From positions 47,822,941-47,886,940 of the forward strand of contig CATQJL010000112.1 of NCBI GenBank assembly GCA_958299035.1: a stretch of DNA of 64,000 nucleotides, written 5' to 3'. The position numbers and the translations under genes are program-made. A model generated the notes under the pieces. That model was not told the origin of the DNA. It ran no database searches and saw only the letters and a program-made list of their open reading frames with translations. This document shows positions 26,892 to 37,598 of this stretch, in pieces. This DNA is from Cylicocyclus nassatus. Its lineage: Eukaryota > Nematoda > Chromadorea > Rhabditida > Strongylidae. The number at the start of each line of letters is the position of its first letter. The stretch's first letter is position 1.

Positions 26892-29551
26892 CTACAGCTC
26901 ACATAGTGCTACGAACGGCAGAAAGTCGGCTGTAATAGACAAGCACTCGTTTTTATTATTCATTTCTGGATTCTTCGAGGATATCCAGAAAGATTCTAGT
27001 GCCTTTCTAGCCGAGATCTCTTTCTCATAGCTTAAGATTTTGCACTTGACTCTAAAATCTGCTCCATCATGTGCTTCGCCTTTATGTCTTCCCAAGGGTG
27101 TTGCTAAGCTCTTGCGTCTCATGCTTGCCAGATGTTCCTTTAGACGTACACTTAGTATCCTGCCAGTTTCGCCAATATACAACGCGCCGCAGTCCATGCA
27201 TTCGAGTTGATATACGACACCCACTTTTGTACACTCCCCTTCTTTGCCATACGGACACACTATGCATTGTTCAGTTGCGCATTTCCTATCGTAGAGTCGA
27301 TTTCGTACGAGCTGCTTTTTAATGTTATCGTTTGGTATGTTAACCAAAATGACTTCATTGAGCAGCTGTGCGCGAGCAATGCATTGATGAAAGGCCGCTG
27401 TGATCTTATCAGAGATGAACGGGAGGCATAATGGAATTTTGTTGTCGTTTCGAGTGCGGCTAACCTGCGCAAGACGTCTAGTTCGTGGAAATGCGCAATA
27501 ACCATTACTGCGTGCGATTTCTGAGGCTAAGTGTCGTGCTTGTCGGCGTTCATCCTCTCCCGAGCACACCATGGCGGCTGTTTTGAACATATTTTTGATT
27601 ACAGCATGTTTGACGCTACTAGGGTGCGCAGACTTAGCATTGATGAGGATGTTTTTGCAGCTATCCTTGCGGTACCATTTCATTGTTACAATGCCATTGG
27701 TCAACTTGATAAGAGTGTTCAAATAAGGCAACCAACCTTCTCGTGGTTTTTCGCGTGTGAGCCTGATGTACTCGGACTGTTTGTTGAGAATTTCAAAACA
27801 TTTGTCCATCTCGGACTGTGTCGCTGTGATCAGACAACAGTCGTCGATGTATCGACAGTACATCATAGGCATTCGGCTCAACACTGGTTCTTCAATTTTG
27901 CTCATGAAGCAAATGGCGAGAATGGGTGCCAATCTCTGACCCATAGCAAGCCCTCGGATCTGAGAGTAATACTCTCCGGACCATCGAAAGATATTACAGT
28001 TCAAACAGGCGCTTACCAGGGTCATTACTCTCGCTTTGCTTAGCCCAAACATATTGATGGTTCCGGCATGTTTGTTTAGCATTTCCGATAATGCCTGTAA
28101 CGCTTGGTGGTTTTGAACATTTGTGTAAAGTGCGGTAACGTCAAATGATTCAACCACACAGTTGGAATCAAGCTTTGCATTACGGATTTGCTCAACAAAC
28201 TCCATCGTGTTGGATAAATGGGCTGGCACCTTAACCAGTAGTTGGCTGAGAATTTTGTTCAAAAACCATGATATACGATCGGAAGGGCCGCCTATAGAAC
28301 TAATAATTGGTCTGATCTTATAAGTTTCCGCCGACATCGAATGCATACTCTCCAAGGATAGCTTATGTGTTTTTATGAGACTATAAAAGACTGGACAACA
28401 TGGATTCTCTAATTTCAATCTACTGATAAATCTGTCATCAAAACCAGCCGATTTGCATATTGCAGTCCATGTGTCATTCAGCCTTCTGCATTGAGTATGA
28501 TAATCTTTTTCAGAAACAGCCTTGTAGAGCGAAGTGTCCGCTAAATGTGCTCTCGTAATATCGCGATCTAGACTTTGGGGGATTACTACAAATTCGCCGC
28601 CTTTATCGCTTACGGACAAGCGCACAGAGCCTTTTGATATGAGTTCACGTATCTCTTTAAAACCACGTTGCTGTTGTTGAGTGAGATTTTTCTGGTGTTG
28701 TCGTTTGAATTTGTTCAAAACTTCCAAAACCCCAGAAGATAAGATACGGAATTTTATATCAACTTCTCTTACGGGCTCGGGTTGTTTGTAAAACGATCGC
28801 GGAAATGGAATTGCGGGTAGTAGTCTCCTAGTTTCGAGTGCACTTGATTGCAGACTATTTGCATTCTTCGCTTTGATTCTGAGCGAGTCTCTAAGCTTAT
28901 GCAACCCTCCAACTATCTTTCGACAAGTTCTAGCATTGATCGACTGCGCAGGAGCAAATGAGGGACCAAGGCTCAAAAGGTCAATAGCATTAGGCGAAAG
29001 TTGAGCGTTGCCTATGATGGTGACTCTGGCCGTCGTAGCATCATTAGATGAAACTGATTTGGAGCAGTGGTCTGGTTGGTTATTCATGTCATGGAGATAA
29101 TTTCTACGAGCATCATTCAAAAGGCGGTCGTACTTGGCTCGAAGTTTCGATTTGACATCAGACCGAATCATATCGCAGATTATCTTCGAGCCATCTTTAA
29201 TCCTCTCCCATGTCCGACTAGGCAACAACCGTTCGCAGGCCTCCTCTTTTACAACACATTTTAATAAGGTAGAATACAATGACCGTTGCTTTTAACAACA
29301 TTAAGAATGGAATGATAGATATTTAAAATCTTCGGATCATTCTCGCAAAGGCCACACGTACTTCCTATCTTCTTATTTCTTATGAAGGCAGGTAGAATAT
29401 CGGTTCGCTTGCATCTTCGAAGAAAAACCAGCGACTGACGCATGGCTACTGCGTTTTGTCGGAGAGATAACGCTTCTTTGGTCAAACGGAATAGTTGTGG
29501 CGGTACGTTTTTTATCAATTTCCAAGTTCCGTTTTGTTTAAACCTTGGCAT
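26892..29551 (-). CDS. Penelope-like RT + GIY-YIG protein, left copy (frameshifted)
   Basis: The main frame (29279-26892, 795 residues) has Penelope-type RT motifs: SLIKTHK, RPIISSIGGPSDRISW, motif A SFDVTALYTN, motif B RGLAMGQRLAPILAICFM and catalytic YIDD near residue 477. A linker with CATEQCIVC follows, then a C-terminal GIY-YIG endonuclease (GVVYQLEC near 687, LYIGETGR near 700, VRLKEH). The RT extends cDNA from a chromosomal end cut by the endonuclease. The N-terminal part, starting MPRFKQNG at 29551, is in another frame. Against the right copy, this copy lacks 7 bases near 29295, between LNVV and the downstream frame. The 5' pLTR remnant carries the hammerhead motif just upstream. Confidence 0.9.
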
Positions 29552-29615
29552 TGTTGATACGTTTCAATCTTGCTATGCCGTATAGGTTTGTTAGGATGGT
29601 ATATTTATTCAAACC

Positions 29616-29653
29616 GGCCTAACGTTTCGGCGCCTTCGCCGTCCTCAGAGGCC
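29616..29653 (-). ncRNA. Hammerhead-ribozyme-like motif, PLE family A (5' side of left copy)
   Basis: Identical 38-nt arrangement to 26607-26644: five-base stem I, CTGAGGA, GGCG/CGCC stem II, GAAA. It lies between the inverted junction near 29727 and the start of the left full-length copy, so the left unit has one motif at each end. Confidence 0.6.
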
Positions 29654-29727
29654 TAAAAAGAACCCAAAGCATCACCTCCAACATCAGATCATCAGATGTC
29701 TCTTCTAGCTTGGCTAGTTTCGACTTA

Positions 29728-30201
29728 GCCTCAGAAATCGCACGCAGTAATGGTTATTGCGCATTTCCACGAACCAGACGTCTTGCGCAGGTTAGCCGCA
29801 CTCGAAACGACAACAAAATTCCATTATGCCTCCCGTTCATCTCTGATAAGATCACAGCGGCCTTTCATCAATGCATTGCTCGCGCACAGCTGCTCAATGA
29901 AGTCATTTTGGTTAACATACCAAACGATAACATCAAAAAGCAGCTCGTACGAAATCGACTCTACGATAGGAAATGCGCAACTGAACAATGCATAGTGTGT
30001 CCGTATGGCAAAGAAGGGGAGTGTACAAAAGTGGGTGTCGTATATCAACTCGAATGCATGGACTGCGGCGCGTTGTATATTGGCGAAACTGGCAGGATAC
30101 TAAGTGTACGTCTAAAGGAACATCTGGCAAGCATGAGACGCAAGAGCTTAGCAACACCCTTGGGAAGGCATAAAGGCGAAGCACATGATGGAGCAGATTT
30201 A
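29728..30201 (+). pseudogene. 5'-truncated PLE piece (GIY-YIG region) left of the gap
   Basis: After a minus-oriented terminal fragment (about 29571-29727) the sequence flips at TTTCGACTTA and enters plus-strand coding at SEIARSNGYC. It continues through the GIY-YIG domain to HDGAD, then breaks into adaptor sequence. It matches 30900-31374 wherever compared, including variants that distinguish both from the full copies (NEP instead of NEL near the start; GKA instead of GKT in another frame). It may be an assembly duplicate. Confidence 0.8.
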
Positions 30202-30226
30202 GTACTCTGCGTTGATACCACTGCTT
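30202..30226 (-). other. SMART cDNA primer sequence (artefact), left gap edge
   Basis: This is the 25-nt reverse complement of the widely used SMART/SMARTer PCR primer core (minus strand begins AAGCAGTGGTATCAACGCAG). It sits exactly against the first N and interrupts the Penelope coding sequence after HDGAD. It is not nematode sequence. Confidence 0.95.
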
Positions 30227-30726
30227 NNNNNNNNNNNNNNNNNNNNNNNNNNNNNNNNNNNNNNNNNNNNNNNNNNNNNNNNNNNNNNNNNNNNNNNNNN
30301 NNNNNNNNNNNNNNNNNNNNNNNNNNNNNNNNNNNNNNNNNNNNNNNNNNNNNNNNNNNNNNNNNNNNNNNNNNNNNNNNNNNNNNNNNNNNNNNNNNNN
30401 NNNNNNNNNNNNNNNNNNNNNNNNNNNNNNNNNNNNNNNNNNNNNNNNNNNNNNNNNNNNNNNNNNNNNNNNNNNNNNNNNNNNNNNNNNNNNNNNNNNN
30501 NNNNNNNNNNNNNNNNNNNNNNNNNNNNNNNNNNNNNNNNNNNNNNNNNNNNNNNNNNNNNNNNNNNNNNNNNNNNNNNNNNNNNNNNNNNNNNNNNNNN
30601 NNNNNNNNNNNNNNNNNNNNNNNNNNNNNNNNNNNNNNNNNNNNNNNNNNNNNNNNNNNNNNNNNNNNNNNNNNNNNNNNNNNNNNNNNNNNNNNNNNNN
30701 NNNNNNNNNNNNNNNNNNNNNNNNNN
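30227..30726. other. Assembly gap, exactly 500 N
   Basis: A run of 500 N, a conventional placeholder length, so the true size is unknown. Both edges are SMART primer sequence pointing outward from the gap as an inverted pair. Confidence 1.
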
Positions 30727-30751
30727 AAGCAGTGGTATCAACGCAGAGTAC
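30727..30751 (+). other. SMART cDNA primer sequence (artefact), right gap edge
   Basis: The 25 nt starting AAGCAGTGGTATCAACGCAG directly follow the last N, then join Penelope terminal sequence (TGTATAGGTTTGTTAGGATGG). They form an inverted pair with the left edge. Confidence 0.95.
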
Positions 30752-30788
30752 TGTATAGGTTTGTTAGGATGGTATATTTATTCAAACC

Positions 30789-30826
30789 GGCCTAACGTTT
30801 CGGCGCCTTCGCCGTCCTCAGAGGCC
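30789..30826 (-). ncRNA. Hammerhead-ribozyme-like motif, PLE family A (right of gap, inverted fragment)
   Basis: Same 38-nt arrangement on minus, within the inverted terminal fragment 30752-30899. Probably the same locus as 29616-29653 if the two gap flanks are duplicates. Confidence 0.55.
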
Positions 30827-30899
30827 TAAAAAGAACCCAAAGCATCACCTCCAACATCAGATCATCAGATGTCTCTTCTAGCTTGGCTAGTTTCGACTT

Positions 30900-31863
30900 A
30901 GCCTCAGAAATCGCACGCAGTAATGGTTATTGCGCATTTCCACGAACCAGACGTCTTGCGCAGGTTAGCCGCACTCGAAACGACAACAAAATTCCATTAT
31001 GCCTCCCGTTCATCTCTGATAAGATCACAGCGGCCTTTCATCAATGCATTGCTCGCGCACAGCTGCTCAATGAAGTCATTTTGGTTAACATACCAAACGA
31101 TAACATCAAAAAGCAGCTCGTACGAAATCGACTCTACGATAGGAAATGCGCAACTGAACAATGCATAGTGTGTCCGTATGGCAAAGAAGGGGAGTGTACA
31201 AAAGTGGGTGTCGTATATCAACTCGAATGCATGGACTGCGGCGCGTTGTATATTGGCGAAACTGGCAGGATACTAAGTGTACGTCTAAAGGAACATCTGG
31301 CAAGCATGAGACGCAAGAGCTTAGCAACACCCTTGGGAAGGCATAAAGGCGAAGCACATGATGGAGCAGATTTTAGAGTCAAGTGCAAAATCTTAAGCTA
31401 TGAGAAAGAGATCTCGGCTAGAAAGGCACTAGAATCTTTCTGGATATCCTCGAAGAATCCAGAAATGAATAATAAAAACGAGTGCTTGTCTATTACAGCC
31501 GACTTTCTGCCGTTCGTAGCACTATGTGAGCTGTAGATGGTAGATAGCATATCCTCTGTCTGCTCTCTACAGTATCTCTCACTTGTCCGCTTCTGTCACT
31601 CATTTCCGGTCGCTCTGTCAATTCCTTCCGGTGCGGACACATCATATAGCGGTGGTATAACGGTGGGTTCATTTCTGTCTGAAGAGTTTTTGCGGACTGA
31701 ATTTGAAACAAAGTCGAAACTAGCCAAGCTAGAAGAGACATCTGATGGTCTGATGTTGGAGGTGATGCTTTGGGTTCTTTTTAGGCCTCTGAGGACGGCG
31801 AAGGCGCCGAAACGTTAGGCCGGTTTGAATAAATATACCATCCTAACAAACCTATACGGCATA
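30900..31863 (+). pseudogene. 5'-truncated PLE copy (pLTR) upstream of right full copy
   Basis: The plus-strand coding starts at SEIARSNGYC and continues through GIY-YIG (GVVYQLEC, LYIGETGR) to the normal C-terminus and stop at 31536. The 3' untranslated part, the hammerhead-like motif and the CGGCATAGCAAGATTGAAAC terminus follow. It abuts the full-length copy in the same direction, forming the upstream partial unit typical of Penelope-like elements. RT is missing, so it is not functional alone. Confidence 0.85.
31784..31821 (+). ncRNA. Hammerhead-ribozyme-like motif, PLE family A (5' side of right copy)
   Basis: 38-nt motif in the pLTR just upstream of the right full-length unit: GGCCT, CTGAGGA, stem II GGCG/CGCC, GAAA, CGTT, AGGCC. 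Together with the downstream motif at 34798-34835 it brackets a unit of about 3014 bases. Cleavage at both would release unit-length RNA. Confidence 0.6.
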
Positions 31864-31885
31864 GCAAGATTGAAACGTATCAACA

Positions 31886-34550
31886 ATGCCAAGGTTTAAA
31901 CAAAACGGAACTTGGAAATTGATAAAAAACGTACCGCCACAACTATTCCGTTTGACCAAAGAAGCGTTATCTCTCCGACAAAACGCAGTAGCCATGCGTC
32001 AGTCGCTGGTTTTTCTTCGAAGATGCAAGCGAACCGATATTCTACCTGCCTTCATAAGAAATAAGAAGATAAAGTACGTGTGGCCTTTGCGAGAATGATC
32101 CGAAGATTTTAAATATCTATCATTCCATTCTTAATGTTGTTATCAAAGAAAAGCAACGGTCATTGTATTCTACCTTATTAAAATGTGTTGTAAAAGAGGA
32201 GGCCTGCGAACGGTTGTTGCCTAGTCGGACATGGGAGAGGATTAAAGATGGCTCGAAGATAATCTGCGATATGATTCGGTCTGATGTCAAATCGAAACTT
32301 CGAGCCAAGTACGACCGCCTTTTGAATGATGCTCGTAGAAATTATCTCCATGACATGAATAACCAACCAGACCACTGCTCCAAATCAGTTTCATCTAATG
32401 ATGCTACGACGGCCAGAGTCACCATCATAGGCAACGCTCAACTTTCGCCTAATGCTATTGACCTTTTGAGCCTTGGTCCCTCATTTGCTCCTGCGCAGTC
32501 GATCAATGCTAGAACTTGTCGAAAGATAGTTGGAGGGTTGCATAAGCTTAGAGACTCGCTCAGAATCAAAGCGAAGAATGCAAATAGTCTGCAATCAAGT
32601 GCACTCGAAACTAGGAGACTACTACCCGCAATTCCATTTCCGCGATCGTTTTACAAACAACCCGAGCCCGTAAGAGAAGTTGATATAAAATTCCGTATCT
32701 TATCTTCTGGGGTTTTGGAAGTTTTGAACAAATTCAAACGACAACACCAGAAAAATCTCACTCAACAACAGCAACGTGGTTTTAAAGAGATACGTGAACT
32801 CATATCAAAAGGCTCTGTGCGCTTGTCCGTAAGCGATAAAGGCGGCGAATTTGTAGTAATCCCCCAAAGTCTAGATCGCGATATTACGAGAGCACATTTA
32901 GCGGACACTTCGCTCTACAAGGCTGTTTCTGAAAAAGATTATCATACTCAATGCAGAAGGCTGAATGACACATGGACTGCAATATGCAAATCGGCTGGTT
33001 TTGATGACAGATTTATCAGTAGATTGAAATTAGAGAATCCATGTTGTCCAGTCTTTTATAGTCTCATAAAAACACATAAGCTATCCTTGGAGAGTATGCA
33101 TTCGATGTCGGCGGAAACTTATAAGATCAGACCAATTATTAGTTCTATAGGCGGCCCTTCCGATCGTATATCATGGTTTTTGAACAAAATTCTCAGCCAA
33201 CTACTGGTTAAGGTGCCAGCCCATTTATCCAACACGATGGAGTTTGTTGAGCAAATCCGTAATGCAAAGCTTGATTCCAACTGTGTGGTTGAATCATTTG
33301 ACGTTACCGCACTTTACACAAATGTTCAAAACCACCAAGCGTTACAGGCATTATCGGAAATGCTAAACAAACATGCCGGAACCATCAATATGTTTGGGCT
33401 AAGCAAAGCGAGAGTAATGACCCTGGTAAGCGCCTGTTTGAACTGTAATATCTTTCGATGGTCCGGAGAGTATTACTCTCAGATCCGAGGGCTTGCTATG
33501 GGTCAGAGATTGGCACCCATTCTCGCCATTTGCTTCATGAGCAAAATTGAAGAACCAGTGTTGAGCCGAATGCCTATGATGTACTGTCGATACATCGACG
33601 ACTGTTGTCTGATCACAGCGACACAGTCCGAGATGGACAAATGTTTTGAAATTCTCAACAAACAGTCCGAGTACATCAGGCTCACACGCGAAAAACCACG
33701 AGAAGGTTGGTTGCCTTATTTGAACACTCTTATCAAGTTGACCAATGGCATTGTAACAATGAAATGGTACCGCAAGGATAGCTGCAAAAACATCCTCATC
33801 AATGCTAAGTCTGCGCACCCTAGTAGCGTCAAACATGCTGTAATCAAAAATATGTTCAAAACAGCCGCCATGGTGTGCTCGGGAGAGGATGAACGCCGAC
33901 AAGCACGACACTTAGCCTCAGAAATCGCACGCAGTAATGGTTATTGCGCATTTCCACGAACTAGACGTCTTGCGCAGGTTAGCCGCACTCGAAACGACAA
34001 CAAAATTCCATTATGCCTCCCGTTCATCTCTGATAAGATCACAGCGGCCTTTCATCAATGCATTGCTCGCGCACAGCTGCTCAATGAAGTCATTTTGGTT
34101 AACATACCAAACGATAACATTAAAAAGCAGCTCGTACGAAATCGACTCTACGATAGGAAATGCGCAACTGAACAATGCATAGTGTGTCCGTATGGCAAAG
34201 AAGGGGAGTGTACAAAAGTGGGTGTCGTATATCAACTCGAATGCATGGACTGCGGCGCGTTGTATATTGGCGAAACTGGCAGGATACTAAGTGTACGTCT
34301 AAAGGAACATCTGGCAAGCATGAGACGCAAGAGCTTAGCAACACCCTTGGGAAGACATAAAGGCGAAGCACATGATGGAGCAGATTTTAGAGTCAAGTGC
34401 AAAATCTTAAGCTATGAGAAAGAGATCTCGGCTAGAAAGGCACTAGAATCTTTCTGGATATCCTCGAAGAATCCAGAAATGAATAATAAAAACGAGTGCT
34501 TGTCTATTACAGCCGACTTTCTGCCGTTCGTAGCACTATGTGAGCTGTAG
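31886..34550 (+). CDS. Penelope-like RT + GIY-YIG protein, right copy (frameshifted)
   Basis: The N-terminal frame starts MPRFKQNGTWKLIKN at 31886. It is thrown out of frame near 32068 by loss of 2 bases relative to the left copy (AAGATAGGAAGT there, AAGATAAAGT here) and stops at 32098. The main 795-residue frame (32163-34550) then carries RT motifs A, B and YIDD, and the GIY-YIG domain at the same positions as in the left copy. At the place where the left copy has lost 7 bases, this one is in frame (NVV followed by IKEKQR). Each copy therefore breaks the same long ORF at a different point. The arms are otherwise nearly identical, which implies recent origin or gene conversion. Confidence 0.9.
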
Positions 34551-34797
34551 ATGGTAGATAGCATATCCTCTGTCTGCTCTCTACAGTATCTCTCACTTGT
34601 CCGCTTCTGTCACTCATTTCCGGTCGCTCTGTCAATTCCTTCCGGTGCGGACACATCATATAGCGGTGGTATAACGGTGGGTTCATTTCTGTCTGAAGAG
34701 TTTTTGCGGACTGAATTTGAAACAAAGTCGAAACTAGCCAAGCTAGAAGAGACATCTGATGGTCTGATGTTGGAGGTGATGCTTTGGGTTCTTTTTA

Positions 34798-34835
34798 GGC
34801 CTCTGAGGACGGCGAAGGCGCCGAAACGTTAGGCC
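34798..34835 (+). ncRNA. Hammerhead-ribozyme-like motif, PLE family A (right copy 3' end)
   Basis: 38-nt motif as in the other four family A copies, 248 bases after the stop codon and about 95 bases from the end of the insertion. Confidence 0.6.
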
Positions 34836-34929
34836 GGTTTGAATAAATATACCATCCTAACAAACCTATACGGCATAGCAAGATTGAAACGTATCAACAA
34901 TGCCAAGGTTTAAACAAAACGGAACTTGG

Positions 34930-34944
34930 AAATACTTTATAACC
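34930..34944 (+). repeat. Target-site duplication, right of PLE palindrome
   Basis: AAATACTTTATAACC, identical to 26537-26551 and directly following element sequence ending ACGGAACTTGG. Confidence 0.8.
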
Positions 34945-35133
34945 TTTTCTCCACTTTGTGCATGACATAGAATTAACGCTACCTGTTTATGAGATAATCG
35001 TTTGACTGTTTTTACAGTCGTTTGACTATTCACTACAAAATTCAAAGCCTTCACTTTTGTGGACGCTGTTTTGGCGAACAAAAGTATGACGAATACTGAT
35101 TGGCTCACACTGACATCACAACAGTTCTTTTAA

Positions 35134-35486
35134 AGGCAGCGCCCAGGCAGATCTGGACCTATGGGGATTTTACGTTCAAAGTAATTTTGGGGTCCTAACT
35201 AAGGCACTGCCCAAGCGACAGCACAGGTAAATCACTAACGGCAGAGGTATGCGCCTTCAAAGTGGACCCCAGGAACTGGTAGCATGGATCTATGGCAGTT
35301 TCGCCCGAGGACCCAGCTTTGCGCCATGAATCCATGCGAAGTACGATCCCGGGATCCAGTTCCGAGGAGAATATCTCAGCCGTTAGAGCACTATCTGAGC
35401 TGCCGGCTGGGCAGTGGCTTAGTTAGGCCCCAAAACTACTATCCACGTGAGATCCCCATGTGTGCAGACTTGCCTGAACGCTGCCT
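35134..35486. repeat. piggyBac-like foldback (AGGCAGCG family), copy 5
   Basis: The inverted ends AGGCAGCGCCCAGGCAGATC and GACTTGCCTGAACGCTGCCT have TTAA on both sides (35130-35133, 35487-35490). Confidence 0.8.
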
Positions 35487-35679
35487 TTAATGCGTTATAG
35501 CCACTCGCACCATAAAGTCAATGTATTTTGCAAAAGACATGAAAGTAGAACCTACATTTCCAAACGCTTTTCACCCTGCTTTGATGACAGAGGTTTAGAA
35601 TGAAACATACTGCTCTTGCTACATGATTCGATGAAAATGATATGACAGTGCCGCTTCATTTCTCTACTTAGGTTGCAAA

Positions 35680-35865
35680 TAATCAATAAATCGATAGAAG
35701 GACCCAATGAATCGTCGCAAAAGTAGCCTATCTTCTGCGCCTGGCCTCATTTGTAAGGGAGCAAATTTCATCCTCATCGGTTTACAAACAAAGGAGTCTA
35801 TAAGCCACATACTTACATACTAACAAATTTACAGAGATTGAGTTTTATTTATATACCAGTGCGTC
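35680..35865 (-). repeat. Degraded Helitron copy
   Basis: Minus-strand similarity to the copies at 42957-43359 and 54515-54817: AGGCTACTTTTGCGACG, the target-proximal AT-rich start TATATAAATAAAACTC, and the ATCGATTTATTGATT stretch. The 3' hairpin and CTAG end are not clear, so boundaries are approximate. Confidence 0.5.
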
Positions 35866-36495
35866 ACCTCTGCTTCGCAGAGGCTTGCACAGGTTATACT
35901 ATCTATGTGCCTTACTCATTCTCGTAAAATCGTGGCACTGAAACTCACCCCGCTATGCCGACTACCACGAATAAAATGTAAACAACCACTCATTTAGAAA
36001 GTTTTTTCACGTGAGATCGGTGATTTCGCGTGGATGAAACTTTTCGCAGGAAGACAAACGCAAATTTGAATAGGTTTCTGGATTTGTCATGGCTTGGTAA
36101 TCGCCAAAGAGGTAATAGTAACCGTGAGCTACATCTCTGTGCGAAAATCTTCTCAAACGCTTAGCTAGAACTTTGGCAAATTGACCATTTACACAACCAA
36201 TTCTTTCTGGCGCCCTTTTCGTTATGTAGTAAACTTTCGACCACTTTTCGGGCTAAATTCCATCGCTTGCACATTTGCTTACCAAACTCATCCACGACTC
36301 TGCAGAAAGTGGTGATACGGACCGAATTTTGCGATACAGAAGCCAGGTGGACCCGTTTGGCGCGCAATTTCTGAGGGATCCACTCAACGAATCTATTCGT
36401 GCTTTTGCATGTTGGACTTTCATGAAGGTAGCATGCGCTGCACAAAATTTGGGCTTAGAACGCTGGCTGGAACACGCTCCACAAATTTCGTAACA

Positions 36496-36583
<88 letters not shown>
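36496..36583. repeat. (AC)n microsatellite
   Basis: An uninterrupted AC dinucleotide run of about 44 units. The apparent Cys-Val and Thr-His open frames across it are artefacts. Confidence 0.95.
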
Positions 36584-36584
<1 letters not shown>

Positions 36585-36643
36585 GTCACGTAAACATCCT
36601 TAGCCCATTATTATAAGTTATGATAGATTGTCAGTGGGACTAA

Positions 36644-36843
36644 GGCCTCGGACAGAGTTCACGCGGTTTGATCGTCACGATTCAATCGAGACAAGACAAC
36701 TGTTACGAGTTCATTGCATGCCGACCCAGCTTGATTTCGGTTGTGGTACTTTTCCAGCCCGAAATTTTTAAATGTAAAATGAAGAATGGAAATCGCGGCG
36801 ATTTAATCGCGACGATCAAATCGCGTGAACTCTGTCCGAGACC
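36644..36843. repeat. PIF/Harbinger-type MITE (GGCCCCGGACAGAC family), copy 2
   Basis: 200 bp with ends GGCCTCGGACAGAGTTCACG and the near complement, and TAA on both sides. Inner text (GACAAGACAACTGT, TTTCGGTTGTGGTACTTTT, CAGCCCGAAATTTTT) matches the copy at 25458-25659. Confidence 0.8.
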
Positions 36844-36953
36844 TAAGGTTTGAATAGCATAAATCAACTATGCCGCGTATACAGATATGGTGAAGGTAAA
36901 TCACAAATTATCTCAAAGCTTATTTTTCATATACAGTTTTCAGTCAGTACATC

Positions 36954-37423
36954 TTACAAGGAAGCGATACTTGATGTCCGTAGCCTTTTGAGATGAAACG
37001 TATACCATTACATTTGTCTGGGAACGCTGATTCCGAATCTGACTTTCGTTTCTGCTAATCGTTCCTCTAGAAGAAGTTATGAAGGATTTTCGCGTTAATG
37101 GTCACCTAAGAGGAACGGTCGAAGATGCCTAACTTTCAAAAAGAAGCTTGATTGAGGCAATGCAAAACTGAAAATCCCCAAAGGGCTCAAACCTAAAACT
37201 GCATTAACTTGCGAGGCTATCGCACTAGCCACTACATCACATCTTAGCCGTGGTTTTGGCATTCCGACCGCATCTCCTTTGGCGCGAAAATACTTTCTAG
37301 CCTTCTCCAGAGAAACGATTAGCAAAAACGGAAGTCAGATTCGGAATCAGCTCTCTAAGATGAGTGTAACGGTATACATCTCATCCCAAAAGGCTACGGA
37401 CACCAAGTATCGTTTCCTTGTTA
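36954..37423. repeat. Foldback with inserted or tRNA-like centre, copy 1
   Basis: The left arm TTACAAGGAAGCGATACTTG and the right arm CCAAGTATCGTTTCCTTGTTAG are inverted, and pairing includes GTCCGTAGCCTTTTGAGATG. The centre at about 37205-37245 contains, on minus, GATGTAGTGGCTAGTGCGAT, resembling a tRNA A box. Confidence 0.6.
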
Positions 37424-37598
37424 GAAATCTTATCTGATTTCCCACTTTTGAAACTATTTTTTTGATTATTTCACTTGTTCCTGAGAACTACGAAGAATTA
37501 CTCAATATTTCCAATGATTCCTAGTAACTTTGACCAGTACAAAAGGCAAGTTCTCTAACAGATAGGCAAAAGCTGCAGGCGAATCTATGAACCTGGCT

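Larger units (their letters stand above)
26552..34929. mobile_element. 8.4-kb palindromic Penelope-like element complex, family A
   Basis: The complex holds a full-length copy on minus (26552 to about 29570), a second on plus (about 31880-34889), and 5'-truncated plus-strand pieces between them, each joined to an inverted terminal fragment. Each full copy is preceded by the 3' end of another unit, including the hammerhead-like motif, which is the pLTR-type tandem arrangement of Penelope-like elements. One unit is about 3.01 kb. The right end runs 40 bases into the start of a further unit and stops at the target duplication. The outer flanks share 15 bp, so the whole inverted structure behaves as one insertion. 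A sequencing gap with adaptor sequence lies in the middle. Confidence 0.85.

Noticed and set aside
29710..30829. Long frames spanning the N run
   Set aside because: The undefined residues come from the gap, and the ends are adaptor sequence.
36400..36603. Low-complexity Cys-Val and Thr-His proteins
   Set aside because: Translation of the (AC)n microsatellite.
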